DNA from: Mikania micrantha
Lineage: Eukaryota > Streptophyta > Magnoliopsida > Asterales > Asteraceae
DNA: 64,000 nucleotides
Direction: 5' to 3'
Assembly (NCBI GenBank): GCA_009363875.1
Contig: CM018693.1
Coordinates: 73,764,986-73,828,985 of the forward strand
How positions within the stretch are numbered: position 1 is the first letter of the stretch; each line of letters begins with the position of its first letter. This document shows, one piece after another, positions 23,401-33,900 of this stretch. Below the pieces are notes generated by a model. That model ran no database searches. It was not told the origin of the DNA and worked only from the letters and a program-made list of their open reading frames with translations. A program made the position numbers and the translations under genes.

Positions 23401-23552
23401 TGTACGAGTCGATAGCTCCACGAACTATCGTTTCGCAGTAGTTTATGTTCAACTCATCTAATCAATCATAATTAACTGAAATGCAACAAGTATGAGTGTG
23501 AAATGTAAAGAATATAAGAGTTGCAATTTACCTGAAATTGCCGGGTGTCACA
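20424..23552 (-). repeat. LTR3 of array A (5' LTR of copy 2)
   Basis: This 3129-bp LTR is the outermost 5' LTR of the array. It differs from both LTR1 and LTR2 at 23006 (T), 23283 (C) and 23408 (G). It contains the same predicted leader intron (20809-21335) and hairpin cluster (about 20972-21154). Confidence 0.95.
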
Positions 23553-23557
23553 GATAA
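23553..23557. repeat. target-site duplication GATAA, right copy
   Basis: Exact repeat of 4027-4031, directly after the last base of LTR3. Confidence 0.9.
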
Positions 23558-23562
23558 CTTAC

Positions 23563-23629
23563 CAATAGACGGATCAAGACTCAAACTTCCTTTGTCGTTT
23601 TGTTCTTGCTTAACAAACATCCTATCCAT
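23563..23629 (-). CDS. candidate first coding exon of a host gene
   Basis: The minus strand has an ATG at 23629 and 22 codons starting MDRMFVKQEQND. It then meets a perfect splice donor, G|GTAAGT (intron starts at 23562). The array insertion begins only about 10 nt into this intron. Upstream on the same strand, CAG|GTATGA near 23977 could be a 5'-UTR donor. I do not recognise the protein. If there is no intron, the pre-insertion reading frame would end seven codons later at a TGA. The function is unknown, and the exon call rests on the donor consensus and open frame only. Confidence 0.3.
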
Positions 23630-24852
23630 GATGTATTTGATAAGCTAAATCTTGATCGTCTTCAATAAACAACAGAACAAATGATTCTGATACATGCAGT
23701 TGTATTAAAATCACATTCTCTACATACAATACCCATGACGAAAAAAATCAGAAATGGAAGAGAAATCAAAAATCAAAACCTAGAATAAGCAGCCAAAGTT
23801 CGTCGCCAAAGAAATGGAAATCAAATCGATTCACCGATTCAAACATACTATAACATATACATTATCCAGAATAAGAAGTGAGGCACCCGATTTGGGTGAT
23901 TTGTTACAGACAAAAACCTAAACTAAAAAGTTTTAGATGCAAATAATACCAAAATTGTCACGAATAAAAGGCATCATACCTGATTTCAATTCAATCCGAG
24001 AGCTGATAGGAAAAAAAATCGACAGCAGAAAAAAAACTCGAATACATGGATAGGAAGATTAAGTCACACAAATAGTTTGATAAATTCAAAAATGAAACCG
24101 CCTAAGTTATTCAAATTTGATATCAAGATAGGAATTTGCCTATTTAGTGTATGTGTGCTTCAAACCAAAAGGAAAGCAGAAACATGGTTTCTATACAACT
24201 CTTGAAGTTGGGTATGGGGTCTTAAGAGTTTATGCATGAAGTGTTTGTACATTATGTTTAATCAAGTGTACATCTCTTAATTTTAAGAGATTTGATTTCT
24301 CTCTCTAATACTCATTATAGAGTAGTATAGATACATATATATTAAAAACCAAAGTCGGTGCTTCTCACGTAAATCACTATTCAGTTGTTACGAACTCTCA
24401 AACACAAGGTACAAGTAACACTCCACAAATGTTACAAGTTTTGAAAATTTGGTTTTTTGAAGCAGTCCAATTTAATTTTGAAACCGTGTTAAAAGTTTGA
24501 AACTTCATTGCAAAACTTTGACTTATAATTTTGAAACCGCTTTAAAAATTTGAAGCTCCATTGCAAAACTTTAACTTCAAAACTTTATTTTTTTGCAACA
24601 ATAAAGGACGAAATAACAAAATTTGTTCATGTAATGTAAGCCAACATTTCAATTTTTTATATTTATTTAACCATTTTAAAGTCAATGTTATATCATGCTT
24701 AATCCGCCTTAATGTAGGTGATGTTTTCCAGTTTCGTATTTATATCTTTTGTTTCTTAGTGTTTCATTTATGCTCTTAATGTTAGCATTTTCATTCATCG
24801 ACCTTTTAAAAAGTTAACCCTTGAGTTTATAAAATTTTGAATTTATCCGGTT
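23630..24852. other. AT-rich flank, possible 5' region of a host gene
   Basis: No long ORF is visible. TATATATA-like sequence near 24330, and a donor-like CAG|GTATGA near 23977, both on the minus strand, would suit a promoter and a 5'-UTR intron for the candidate exon at 23563-23629. Apart from the tandem duplication at 24474-24577, nothing else is recognisable. Confidence 0.3.
24474..24577. repeat. short tandem duplication (about 53-bp unit, two copies)
   Basis: AATTTTGAAACCG...CATTGCAAAACTTT...ACTT occurs at 24474-24524 and again at 24527-24577 with a few substitutions. Confidence 0.8.
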
Positions 24853-25210
24853 TGTAGGTCCTCAAACTTATCAAGAACATAGCTTTATGGCTCCAAACAG
24901 CACCAAATGCGTCTAAGATGTGTGGAATCCAAGTTAGATGCAACGGCTGTAATAGAAAAGCTAATTTCTATTATAAATTCATGAACTTTACAAGACCAGC
25001 CTTAATACGTCTAGAGAGCTATGCCTCGGGAATTCAACCCAAGTGTAGTACAAAATGTGTCTATTTATACTACATCTAGGAGTACTCGAACCTATGTACA
25101 CGAAATGGACAAGTACACGAAATTGGAAAGTACACAAAATTTACAAAACTTGGTTTTCATCCAGTCACGTATTGATTTTGTCACTCTTCGTCTTTGGATT
25201 GGGCTATACA
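24853..25210 (-). repeat. 3' LTR of element F'
   Basis: In plus view it starts TGTAGGTCC and ends GGGCTATACA, the reverse complement of the F LTR with substitutions. It includes the TATAAATAGACA block. The adjoining AACCCCCCTAGACTG is the reverse of a CAGTCTAGGGGGG tract, as in F. Confidence 0.85.
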
Positions 25211-25235
25211 AACCCCCCTAGACTGATGAAATCAA

Positions 25236-25538
25236 TCAATAGCAAGCGTAACAGAATGAGGACCAGGCATGCGCCAATGCAATAACTCGTGTAAATGGCT
25301 TTGCTTCTTCATCATTGCCAATCAGACATATATTTTTGTTAGCGTCGGTGCTTTCAGCAATGGAGTTCCAGAAGTCGTGGATGAAATTGAAAATAATCTG
25401 TGGACACTCCATGATGGCAAGATTGACAGGAGAGAGAATCAGGCCTTGCACCATGCCTTTGAACATCGAATGTTTCTTGGGAGGATCACCGAGAAAAGCT
25501 GTCATATTGTGGCCGGGAACAAACCGTAGCTCAACCAT
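25236..25538 (-). pseudogene. collapsed remnant of the F-type ORF
   Basis: The 100-residue frame starts MVELRFVPGHNM and follows the N-terminus of the F protein (MADLQFISDHNM) through the STDAN and SLIG-like positions. It then jumps to DEEAKPFTR, which in F lies near the C-terminus (about 49340). Roughly 900 codons of the F version are missing, so this is an internally deleted copy. The function of the protein is unknown. Related proteins occur downstream of pol in Asteraceae copia elements, from general knowledge of those families. Confidence 0.75.
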
Positions 25539-25684
25539 CTAAAAAAGAAACAAGTTAAGTTAGTTAACCGACAGGTTAAACATTTGCATGTCAAAGTCAA
25601 AAGGTCAAGTCAACGAAGGTCAACGTCAACATCAAAGTCAAAGTATAAAGGACAAAGACAAAAAGTCAAAGTCGAAACTGAGTT

Positions 25685-25860
25685 CTCAAAAACAACCAAG
25701 TTCTCGAAACAGGTTAATTTCTCGAAATTCATGGAGTTATCGAAATAGAGGGACTACACGAAGAAACAGGAGTTCACGAAATTCAATCAGTTCACGAAAT
25801 AGGTTCACGAAACTGGGTTCACGAAGATCAGTTCACGAAATCGTTAAATTTCGTGAACTA
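25685..25860 (-). repeat. short-period TTCACGAAAT array in the F' leader
   Basis: About ten copies of a TTCACGAAAT-like motif are spaced 12-25 bp apart. In element sense the motif is TTTCGTGAA. The equivalent place in F carries a TTTCGAATAC array instead. Confidence 0.8.
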
Positions 25861-26630
25861 AGTTTTCTTCAAAACTCCTTCAATTTTGCTCAATAGAAGT
25901 CCATTTTGGTCTTGAAATGCTTGGAATTGGTAGGCGACCAACATATTAAAGAATCGGTTTCCAGTTTTGAGTATTTCTTGGTGATTTGACCGAAAGACCA
26001 GCTATTCACGGAACATAGTACTCGAAATTGGTTTTTGTTCAATATCTTTTTATTTAACGGTCAAAATTGTATAAAAATATATACCTAGGTTCGCCTATAA
26101 TGTATCTACAAGATGTCGGAGTGGATTTTCTAAAATAAGTCCAAAAAATGAAAATCGCCTATAGAGAAGTTCTGCAGTACTTGAAGTGGCATATTTGAAA
26201 ATGAGCCATTCACAAAGCTGTTATAGACAAGGACAATACACGAAAATATTTCGTGTTCTCATCTTCGAGTACATTTTTTCGAATACCAACTTTCGAGAAC
26301 TATATTTATTCAAAAATTCTATGTACAAATAAAATAAAATAAAATAAAACAAAATAATATAAAATAAAATAAACTCAAGAACTTTGGACGCGTTCAAGGT
26401 TGAGTCGGGTCAATTTTGTTGGATCAAATCTTTATTAGAAATTTGACCACCTTAAAATAATTTCTTACAGAAACCCAACCTTAAAAATAATTATACCCCA
26501 CCAATGATTTCCGCTCGTTTATCCACAATTCAAAGATAGGATTTATGATCAAAAATTTTCTACCGGTTTTTCTAAAAAATCCTTTTGGGAAGTTTATGGA
26601 CAATCAGACATGTAAGCCATTTCTATATGC

Positions 26631-27506
26631 AACCTATCAATTTTGCGAAATATTTTGTTTCAAAACTTGATTGTGTTTCAACGAACTTAAAACGTTTTGA
26701 CACAGTTTTAAGATGAGAAAAGAAAGAACAGATTTATGAGATTAGAATCAAGAAGAAGAAGAAGGGGTTCTATCATCTTTGTGCACAATGGCATTTTTTA
26801 TTTTACTGATTTGCAGACACATTGGTCTTAACGTTACACATCCAGGTCTTTGCTTGCGCAAAACAGAGGATGCTTCAGTAAGTATTTTCTGCTCTTTGTT
26901 TCCAAAAAACATAGAAAATATATGAGTTTTTCTCAAAACGATTTCAAGTTTATCAAAACATTATCTTACTTTGACTTAAGGATTTCTACAAAAAGTCAAA
27001 TAGTAATTGCATTTGTCCGGTTATCTGATTTTCCAATACTTCTCACTTATTTATATATATTTTAATATTTTTGAATGATCATGTGCAATCTTCTTATCGG
27101 AAAACATGCTTTAATTTCTTAGTGATTTATACTTATCTAAATCTGTTATTCCTTAGAAATTATACTAAGTTAGTGAATTTCTGAGTGTTAGAAATCATTT
27201 CACTTCCCATTGAACCACTTCAACTGAGTGTCCAAATAAAATCTTTTTGTATTTTTCTTAAACATTTGAAAACATAAAAATCTTTTTGTATTTTTCTTAG
27301 ATTCTACTCCCCCTAAACTTGTAGATAATCTTAAAGGCCAAAATTTTTTTTGTTCGTTTTGAAATTTTCTAAACTTATAAATAGACTCAAAAATCGAAAA
27401 TCTTTTTTTTTTTTCATTTTGTAAATATTCCCCCCCCCCAAAATTTGTGATCTAAAAATTAAAATAAAATCAAAACACAAATTTTAATGTATTTACAAAA
27501 ACTGTT
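26631..27506. other. AT-rich spacer between F' and copia G
   Basis: The stretch contains homopolymer runs (T near 27343 and 27404; C at 27430) and no convincing ORF or LTR. It may be decayed 3' sequence of copia G beyond RNase H, but no match supports this. Confidence 0.35.
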
Positions 27507-29570
27507 TTAATAAAAACTTATTAGTTTTAGTGAGGCAAGCAGATGGTGGAAGCGAGCTGTACCGAACGGTTTGGTGAAAAGATCCGCCAGATTGTCATAT
27601 GTGTGGACCTTTTCAAGATGGATCAGCTTATGTTCGAAACAGTCCCGGATAATGTGAATCCGGATATCAATATGTTTAGTGTTCGAATGTTGTACCGGAT
27701 TCTTGTCGATCTGAAGAGCTGCTTCATTATCACAATATATAGGAGGGTCAAGAAAATTCAAACCGTAATCAAGAAGCTGTTGTTGCATCCAGATGACCTG
27801 AGAGCAACAACTGGAGGCAACGACATACTTAGCTTCTGCAGTGGAAGTGGATACGGTTGTCTGCTTCTTGCACTGCCATGAGACAAGACGATCTCCCAAA
27901 TACTGACATCCACCTATGGTTGACTCCTTGTCTAAATTTCAACCACCAAAATCACTGTCGGAGTAAGCAAATAATTTGAACTCAGAGTTCTTAGGATACC
28001 ACAAACCGAGATGAGGTTTCCCGACGAGGTAGCGAAAGATCCTCTTGACAACAATCAGATGAGAAGCCTTTGGATTCGCCTAATATCTAGCACACTAACA
28101 TACGGAGAACATGATGTCGGGTCTGTTGGCGGTGAGGTACATCAGTGAACCAATCATTGACCTGTAAAGATGTTGATCAACATCTTCACCGTCTGAATCC
28201 GAAGTCATAACAGGACGAGCAGCCATAGGAGTTGAGGCGGGCTTGGAGTCCAACATGTTGAACTTGGTAAGGGTATCGGTCACATACTTGCCGTGATGAA
28301 TCAGCTCCCCCTTCTGATCTTGCTTTACCTAGAGACCCAAAAATAAGGTCATCTCCCCCATAGCATTCATCTCAAACTTCTTCTTCATTACGGCCTCAAA
28401 CTCTTTACAAAACTCCGATCGTGGAACCAAAGATAATATCATCCACATAGATCTGGACAAGTATCAAATCATCCTTCTCTCTGCGAACGAATAGTGTCTA
28501 ATCTATGGCTCCACGGGTATATCCATTGGCTAGAAAATGATCCGTGAGAGTAGCATACCATGCTCGTGGTGCATGATGAAGACCGTACATGGCTTTGTCT
28601 AGCTTGTAGACATGGTCGGGATACTGCGAATCCTCGAACCCGGGAGGTTGACATACATATATCTCTTCCTTGACCTTTCCATACAAGAAATCCATCACAT
28701 CCATTTGATAAACTGTGAAGTTCATGTAGGAAGCATAGGCCATGAAGATGTGGATTGCCTAAAGTCTTGCAACCGGTGCAAAGACTTCCTCGTAGTCGAT
28801 ACCCTCCAGTTGGTAGAAGCCATGAACTACCACCTTGCCTTATTTCTGATGATATCACAAGAGTCATCCCGTTTGTTTCTGAACACCCATCTGGTTCCAA
28901 TAGGCATTTTCCCCTTAGGCAATGGAGCCAGATTCCACACTTGGAGCTTCTGAAACTACATCAACTCTTCTTGCATCGCTTCAACCCAGCTTGACTCCTT
29001 AAGAGCCATCTTGATGTTCTTGAGTTCTACCTGCGAAATAAAGAAAGAATATAAACAAGAATTAATTAGACCTAATTGACCGCGTGTGATGGTTCCTTCA
29101 GGTAAGGCGGTCTGAGCCGGAACAGATCTGCTCCGGGTAAGAACTCCTTCTGAAAGTGGTCCAATAATATTCTCCATGGGATGATTCTTGTTGATGTTTG
29201 AAGTAGGCACTTCCTCCACAGCTAAATTGTCAAGTAGATTACTAATATGAGTGAGTTGTACAACATTGGAGGAAGCAATGTTGTCATAGGAAGCTGTTCC
29301 ACTTGCTTCAGCTTCATTATCCACACAATGTTCCTAAGGAATGTTGTCTGAGAACAGTGGATTGTCAAATGTCTGGTGGGAGGAAGAGGCTGTCTGATCT
29401 ATTTGCTGAGTTGGTTGATCTGAATGAGAAGTCTTCGGATCAGATAGAACAACTTTACTGATTGGCTGGGCTCGCTGGTACATACCCGGAGTGTCAACAC
29501 TAAGAAGATTGGGATCACATTGAACGTAGTCAATCCTGTAATCCATGTCGTCACTCTTGCAAAAACTGTC
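27507..29570 (-). pseudogene. Ty1/copia G pol, 3' part: reverse transcriptase and RNase H
   Basis: Minus-strand copia pol after the B insertion. In order: a linker (MDYRIDYVQCD, 29546 down); the reverse transcriptase start (KESSWVEAM near 28990, then the GTRWVFRNK region); YGLHHAPRAWY near 28575; the catalytic YVDD near 28450; the GSLMYL region near 28150; and RNase H (27899-27507) with LVSWQCKKQ and STAEAKYV. Several stops and frameshifts break the frame, for example around 28930 and 28500. RNase H is the longest intact piece, at 130 residues. No 3' LTR is recognisable to its left. Confidence 0.85.
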
Positions 29571-30779
29571 TTCTGTGTAACATCAGTGCCGGATGCGTGC
29601 CAGAACAGTGATCGCAACAGTAATTCGTACAGTAAATTAGGTACACATTACGTGAAACTATGCTTATGCTATTGATACATTATGCTTAACATGAAACTAT
29701 TATGCGATTGTATGAAATCTGATTAAAACCTTAGGGTTTAACAGTCAGAAACATATCAGACAACACAGTGTTGAAACACAGATACTTGATTTGATGCTAT
29801 TGTGTATAAACGTATGTGAGGTTAAACAAAACAAAACCATAACGGTTGTTGTTACGGAATGCTAAACGGACGAATTATTCGTATAGGTGACGATCTGTAC
29901 GAATGATTCTGAGAGTTTAACGTTCTGAAATAATGACTGAACAGTAGACAACAAGAATCAGAAAGCCAAACCATCGTCGTGTTCGTTTGAATGACGATTT
30001 GAACGAATACGCACGATGGTGACGCGATCTGACGAAAACGAAAACGAAGAACGATACGAACGATAATAAATTTAATGAAATATAATATTTCCTGTTTTAC
30101 AATTTTGAAACTCATCATAAATAAAATTAAACGAAACTATTTTATTAATTCGCGAACAAATTATCTAAATGCGTAAAAATGATATAATTTGATAAATAAA
30201 TTAATACAACGATATTTAAAATAATTTCTAATAATAATCATATTCTAAACATCCTAAAATGATCTTTTTTATTTAAACTACAAAAAATGCGCGTAACGAT
30301 CCGGAAACCCGACGAAAACGCGAACCGAGCAACCGAAACGAACCCGAATACCCTCGGGGTATTTAAACATCAAATGGTAGCATTTATTTCATTTTCAACA
30401 AACTCTCTCTCTCTCTCTAACCCTTGAACCCGTCACCCCTCTCTCTCTAGATTCAACCTTTGAATCACCATAACTTCTTCATTTGTGGATGAAATCAAGC
30501 CATCTCGGTGTCTAAACGAAACTCTCATTGTCCTCTATCAAGAAGTACAACGAATTTGGAAGATTACCCAGCCATTTTTGAGGTAATGATGCAAGAAAGC
30601 TACAAAGATTAGGGTTTTTAACCCATTTTTCCGCTCACACACACATAATCGGTTAGAAGTCCTCATCCACGCACACTATACACCTTTGTGGGTCGACCTT
30701 CATGCCTCAACACCCTTTGAAATAAGCTGAGATTGCCAAGTTCGAAGATGATGATGATGGTGAGCTGTGGGGTACAACA

Positions 30780-31420
30780 ATGTGTTGGCCGAACCCTGCA
30801 AGGGTGGCCGAACCTTTCAAATGGCCGAACCCTAGCTGTTCCCGGACAAGCGAACCTGTTGCACCTGAACAACCCACCAACCACCGAACCTTGGACTAGG
30901 AACGAACCTTGGACTAGGAATGAACCCTAGTGATGAGACAGCCACGAACCTGCTGGCACGTCGGTCACCGAACCTTTCATGTTGTGAAGACCGACGAACC
31001 CTTCTACTCGCATGCTGGAACCGAACCTTCATCATGTAGCGAACCCTACAAGCTCGGCTAGGACGAACGAACCTTCGATCACCAATCCTTTGTATGGGAA
31101 CGAACCAGTGGGTCATGGCCGAACCCTCATCAACCCTACGAACCTACTACCTCGGACGAACCCTAGCTGGTTAGCCGAACCTCTCCCCAAAGTAACGAAC
31201 CTTTTGGTGCATGAAACTCACGAACCTAATGTGTTGGAGCTGGGACCTGATCACCGAAACCACGACATTGCTGGACCTAACTGTCGAACCTTATGCAAAG
31301 CCGAACCCCAACTCTTTAACCGAACCTTTGAGTCACTAACGAACCTGCTGATTAATCTAGCCAATTGCAAACTCTTTGTTGCCGAACCCTTGTACACACT
31401 TGCCTTGGCCGAACCTTTAA
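30780..31420 (+). repeat. CGAACC-rich irregular repeat in LTR B
   Basis: CGAACCT/CGAACCC recurs roughly every 15-30 bp (around thirty times), separated by unrelated words. The 3' LTR has the same block at about 39780-40415. An 18-bp unit (ACCTTGGACTAGGAACGA-like) is doubled near 30888 in the 5' LTR but single in the 3' LTR. Confidence 0.8.
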
Positions 31421-31479
31421 CCGAAGGTTCGCTGGAAACAGCCTCGGCCCACCTGAATAAAATGATTAGCCAATTAACT

Positions 31480-31710
31480 TAGCAGGCCCAGTTCACTACT
31501 TTGGCCCATTTAGAATTTATAAGGCCCGGGAAATTTTGGATTCGGCCCATGCTTTCTATTCATGAATATGGCCGAGGCCCACAAAAGTGGTCTAAGCGGT
31601 CTAACTTGGCCAAATTCTTTTGGCCCAATACACTTAGCAGGCCCACACACATAATTCTTAGGCCCAATTTTACAATAAATGGCCCAATAGGTTATCCGGC
31701 CCAATGGATT
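31480..31710 (+). repeat. GGCCCA cluster in LTR B
   Basis: About a dozen GGCCCA/GGCCCG words occur, spaced 10-30 bp apart, upstream of the candidate TATA at 31849. The 3' LTR copy is at about 40470-40700. TGGGCC/T resembles plant Site II (TCP-protein) promoter elements, from general knowledge. Confidence 0.7.
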
Positions 31711-31848
31711 TTAAATAAACGACAATCGCATGAATGAACGTTGGAAACGATAAAAAAAACAAAGGACATACACATTTATGGAATATCATTTGGTTTGTTA
31801 TAAGGTAATGACAAGTTTTAAGCAAACTACATAAAGGCTTAAAAGCCT

Positions 31849-31854
31849 TATATA
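31849..31854 (+). promoter_or_regulatory. candidate TATA box of LTR B
   Basis: TATATA follows a perfect inverted repeat, AAGGCTT-AA-AAGCCTT (31834-31849). It lies upstream of both donor-like sites. The same arrangement is in the 3' LTR (TATATA at 40843-40848). Confidence 0.4.
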
Positions 31855-32569
31855 CAAATGATAACTTGTAATTAACAGGTAAGTATGAAATCTTGAACAA
31901 TGACGAAGATCCAACACTTCATTACACAAAGTAGTGAATTTGGGCCGGATAATGAATAAGACTCGCGAGTGTTAGTCAATTTTAGGACTAACACTTACAC
32001 GCACATGAATCGTTATATCACATACTTATGAGCTACAAATACTATGAAATCAATACAGGATCGGGAACACAACACGGAACATAACTAAGAGAGTGTGTAT
32101 TCTTGTTTTGTTTAGTCAACTACTACGGACACAAGGTGAGTTCATTGTCCCTTTTCAAACTTATTTGTTTTTACTTCGGGACTGAGAAGCATGTTAAACA
32201 TTTTAATAAATTATTAAAATGTTATTTAATGCTTTTAAACATAACTATGATGCTTACAACAAGGCTTATGCTTGGAAACTAGAATACTTGAGAAACTATG
32301 TGCTTGATGCTTATTCTACAAACTAGATGCTTAAACTTGATGCTTAATGCTTATGCTTGAAACGAGATGCTTGAATTTGATGCTTGAGGCTTATACTATG
32401 AACTAAATGCTTAAACTTGAGGCTTGATGCTTATGCTACAAACTAGAGGCTTAAACTACATACTTGGTGCTTATACTATGAATTTCGTGGTTGAACTATA
32501 TGCTAATGCTTGAAACTATATGCTTGGAAACTATGATTGCGTGCGAAATGCTAAGCTTGTATCTAATCA

Positions 32570-32960
32570 TGGGCTACGTAATTGCTAAACTTCTGCTATA
32601 GCAGGGCTTGTACCCATGTATTGAGATGCGTCAAAGCTAAACTATGACGAGGCTAAGCTATTATCTATATAAGAGACATGTAATTGCTAAACTTCTGCTA
32701 TAGTAGGGCTTTTGTCTGCTTATATGAGATATGTAAATGCTGGATTGTTTGTGTATGCATGGCTTGTGTCTATGTATGAGATACGTAATTGCTAAACTTC
32801 TGCTATAGCAGGGCTTGTATCTTGTATAGGAGACACGTAATTGCTAGACTAGGCTTAACTAATTCATGAGATACGTAATGGCTAAACTTCTGCTAGAGCA
32901 GGGCTGGTATCTAGCCGTGAACTACGTAATTGCTAAACTTCTGCTATAGCAAGGCTTGTA
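32570..32960 (+). repeat. 50-bp subrepeats with CTGCTATAGCAG palindrome
   Basis: GCTAAACTTCTGCTATAGCAG followed by GGCTTGTAT-like sequence occurs in five clear copies (32583, 32684, 32790, 32879, 32930), with weaker copies between them, at about 50-bp spacing. The 12-nt core is a perfect palindrome in most copies. The 3' LTR repeats the array at about 41573-41960. Confidence 0.85.
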
Positions 32961-33204
32961 CTCACGCTTGAGATTAGTGAAAGCGAAACTATGGTGCGTG
33001 TGAAACTATGATGCTTGTTACACTTACTTTGAAGCTAATACTTTCATATGCTATAGACTTGTAAACATTGAAACAATAAACTAAAGCTATGACGAGGAAT
33101 GGTTTGAATGGTAGGTAAAATGCTTAGTTATTATTAACAACAGTGTCACATGCAGATTTTATGTGGTGGGACGGCGTCTGGGCGGGTTGTATGCTCGACT
33201 CAGG

Positions 33205-33229
33205 GGTATGCCCTATATATAAGCATACC
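33205..33229 (+). promoter_or_regulatory. TATATAAG block enclosed by a 7-bp inverted repeat
   Basis: GGTATGC and GCATACC flank CCTATATATAA. It is conserved in all three family B copies (60-84, 33205-33229, 42200-42224). It could be a late TATA box or an RNA hairpin, because it lies inside the predicted leader intron. Confidence 0.5.
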
Positions 33230-33734
33230 GATTTGGATATTACATGTGGAGTTAATGAGGTTAAGGCTTTACCGAAAGAGGTTTGCTAAAGCTATTTTTA
33301 AACTTATAAACTTTATGAACCCACCAACCATTGTGTTGACTTTGTTTTCTTACATGCTTTCTCAGGTGATGAACATGTTTAAGCTAAGGCTTTTGGATTG
33401 CATTGCTAGGCTGCCCAGATAGAGGACCTAGTAGATTTTGGAAGCACATATTTTGTTATTCATACGAATCACTTTTGTATGTCTTGTACAGTTACAAGAT
33501 AGAAAACATTTGATTCTTTTGTTAGGTTTACCGAGTTAAATTACTGAACATTGCTTTTGTAATTTAACTTTGTAATCCTAGTTTAATGTTTGATTGTGCT
33601 TTAGTTATTCTTAACATTGATGCTATGTAAACCATCTGATCATTACGATTATCACTCATGATATCGCGCCCCCCAAGAACCTTCCGCCCGACGGGGACTT
33701 CGATCCAACCCCGCCGGCTCGGGGTGTGACAGAT

Positions 33735-33746
33735 TGATATCAGAGC
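33735..33746 (+). promoter_or_regulatory. primer-binding site of element B
   Basis: TGATATCAGAGC starts three bases after the 5' LTR end. It matches the tRNA-Met site TGGTATCAGAGC with one change. Confidence 0.8.
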
Positions 33747-33900
33747 TCAAGGTTATAGAGAATAATAGGTCATTTACTTAAACGGTTTGGCCTAGACTAT
33801 AACTTAGGGACCTTCATGTAGAGAACATAATACTTAAGTTTGCATTGTGTCTTCTGCGTTCGATCACTGCACTAACCAAATTCTTTTGGTTATGATCAGA

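Larger units (their letters stand above)
4032..23552 (-). mobile_element. Tandem Ty3/gypsy chromovirus array (family A): LTR-int-LTR-int-LTR
   Basis: Three near-identical 3.13-kb LTRs (4032-7160, 12228-15355, 20424-23552) alternate with two near-identical internal regions (7161-12227 and 15356-20423). The repeat period is 8196 bp. Each internal region has, in minus-strand order, a tRNA-Met-type primer site, gag with a predicted intron, protease, reverse transcriptase, RNase H, integrase, chromodomain, and a duplicated hairpin/polypurine module. One perfect duplication (GATAA) bounds the array. This structure fits unequal crossing over between the LTRs of a single insertion. A chromodomain and a GPY/F-type integrase tail place it among chromoviruses; Tekay/Del is my best lineage call. 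Confidence 0.93.
24853..26630 (-). mobile_element. truncated non-autonomous LTR element F'
   Basis: This minus-strand relative of element F (44934-49820) has a 3' LTR at 24853-25210, a polypurine tract at 25211-25225, a collapsed coding remnant at 25236-25538, a short-period repeat at 25685-25860, and a leader matching 45311-46387 in reverse. The distal LTR is reduced to about 20 bp near 26610-26630. It has no gag or pol. Confidence 0.75.
32136..33365 (+). other. predicted leader intron inside LTR B
   Basis: The donor AAG|GTGAGT is followed by a stem GTCCC/GGGAC (32147-32182). The acceptor TTTCTCAG|G ends at 33365 after a TTGACTTTG branch-like run. The 3' LTR has the same sites at 41130 and 42316. 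Flanking words match the corresponding sites in families A and C. Confidence 0.45.
29576..33731 (+). repeat. 5' LTR of element B
   Basis: The 4156-bp LTR starts TGTAACATC and ends GGGGTGTGACA. It holds a CGAACC-rich block (about 30780-31420), a GGCCCA-rich block (31480-31710), a candidate TATA at 31849-31854, donor-like sites after 31878 (CAG|GTAAGT) and 32135 (AAG|GTGAGT), a 50-bp subrepeat array (32570-32960), and an acceptor-like site ending at 33365. A (CT)n run lies at 30403-30418. Confidence 0.95.

Noticed and set aside
26330..26372. AAAAT-type repeat as a CRISPR or satellite array
   Set aside because: It is a simple low-complexity run. The matching TTTTA run at 45541-45587 in F shows it is part of that element's leader.
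27507..27899. RNase H ORF of copia G as a functional domesticated gene
   Set aside because: It is the longest open piece of a pol that is otherwise full of stops, with no promoter or start of its own visible.
32570..32960. CRISPR-like array in LTR B
   Set aside because: Repeats are imperfect, spacers are related to each other, no cas genes are present, and the setting is a plant LTR.
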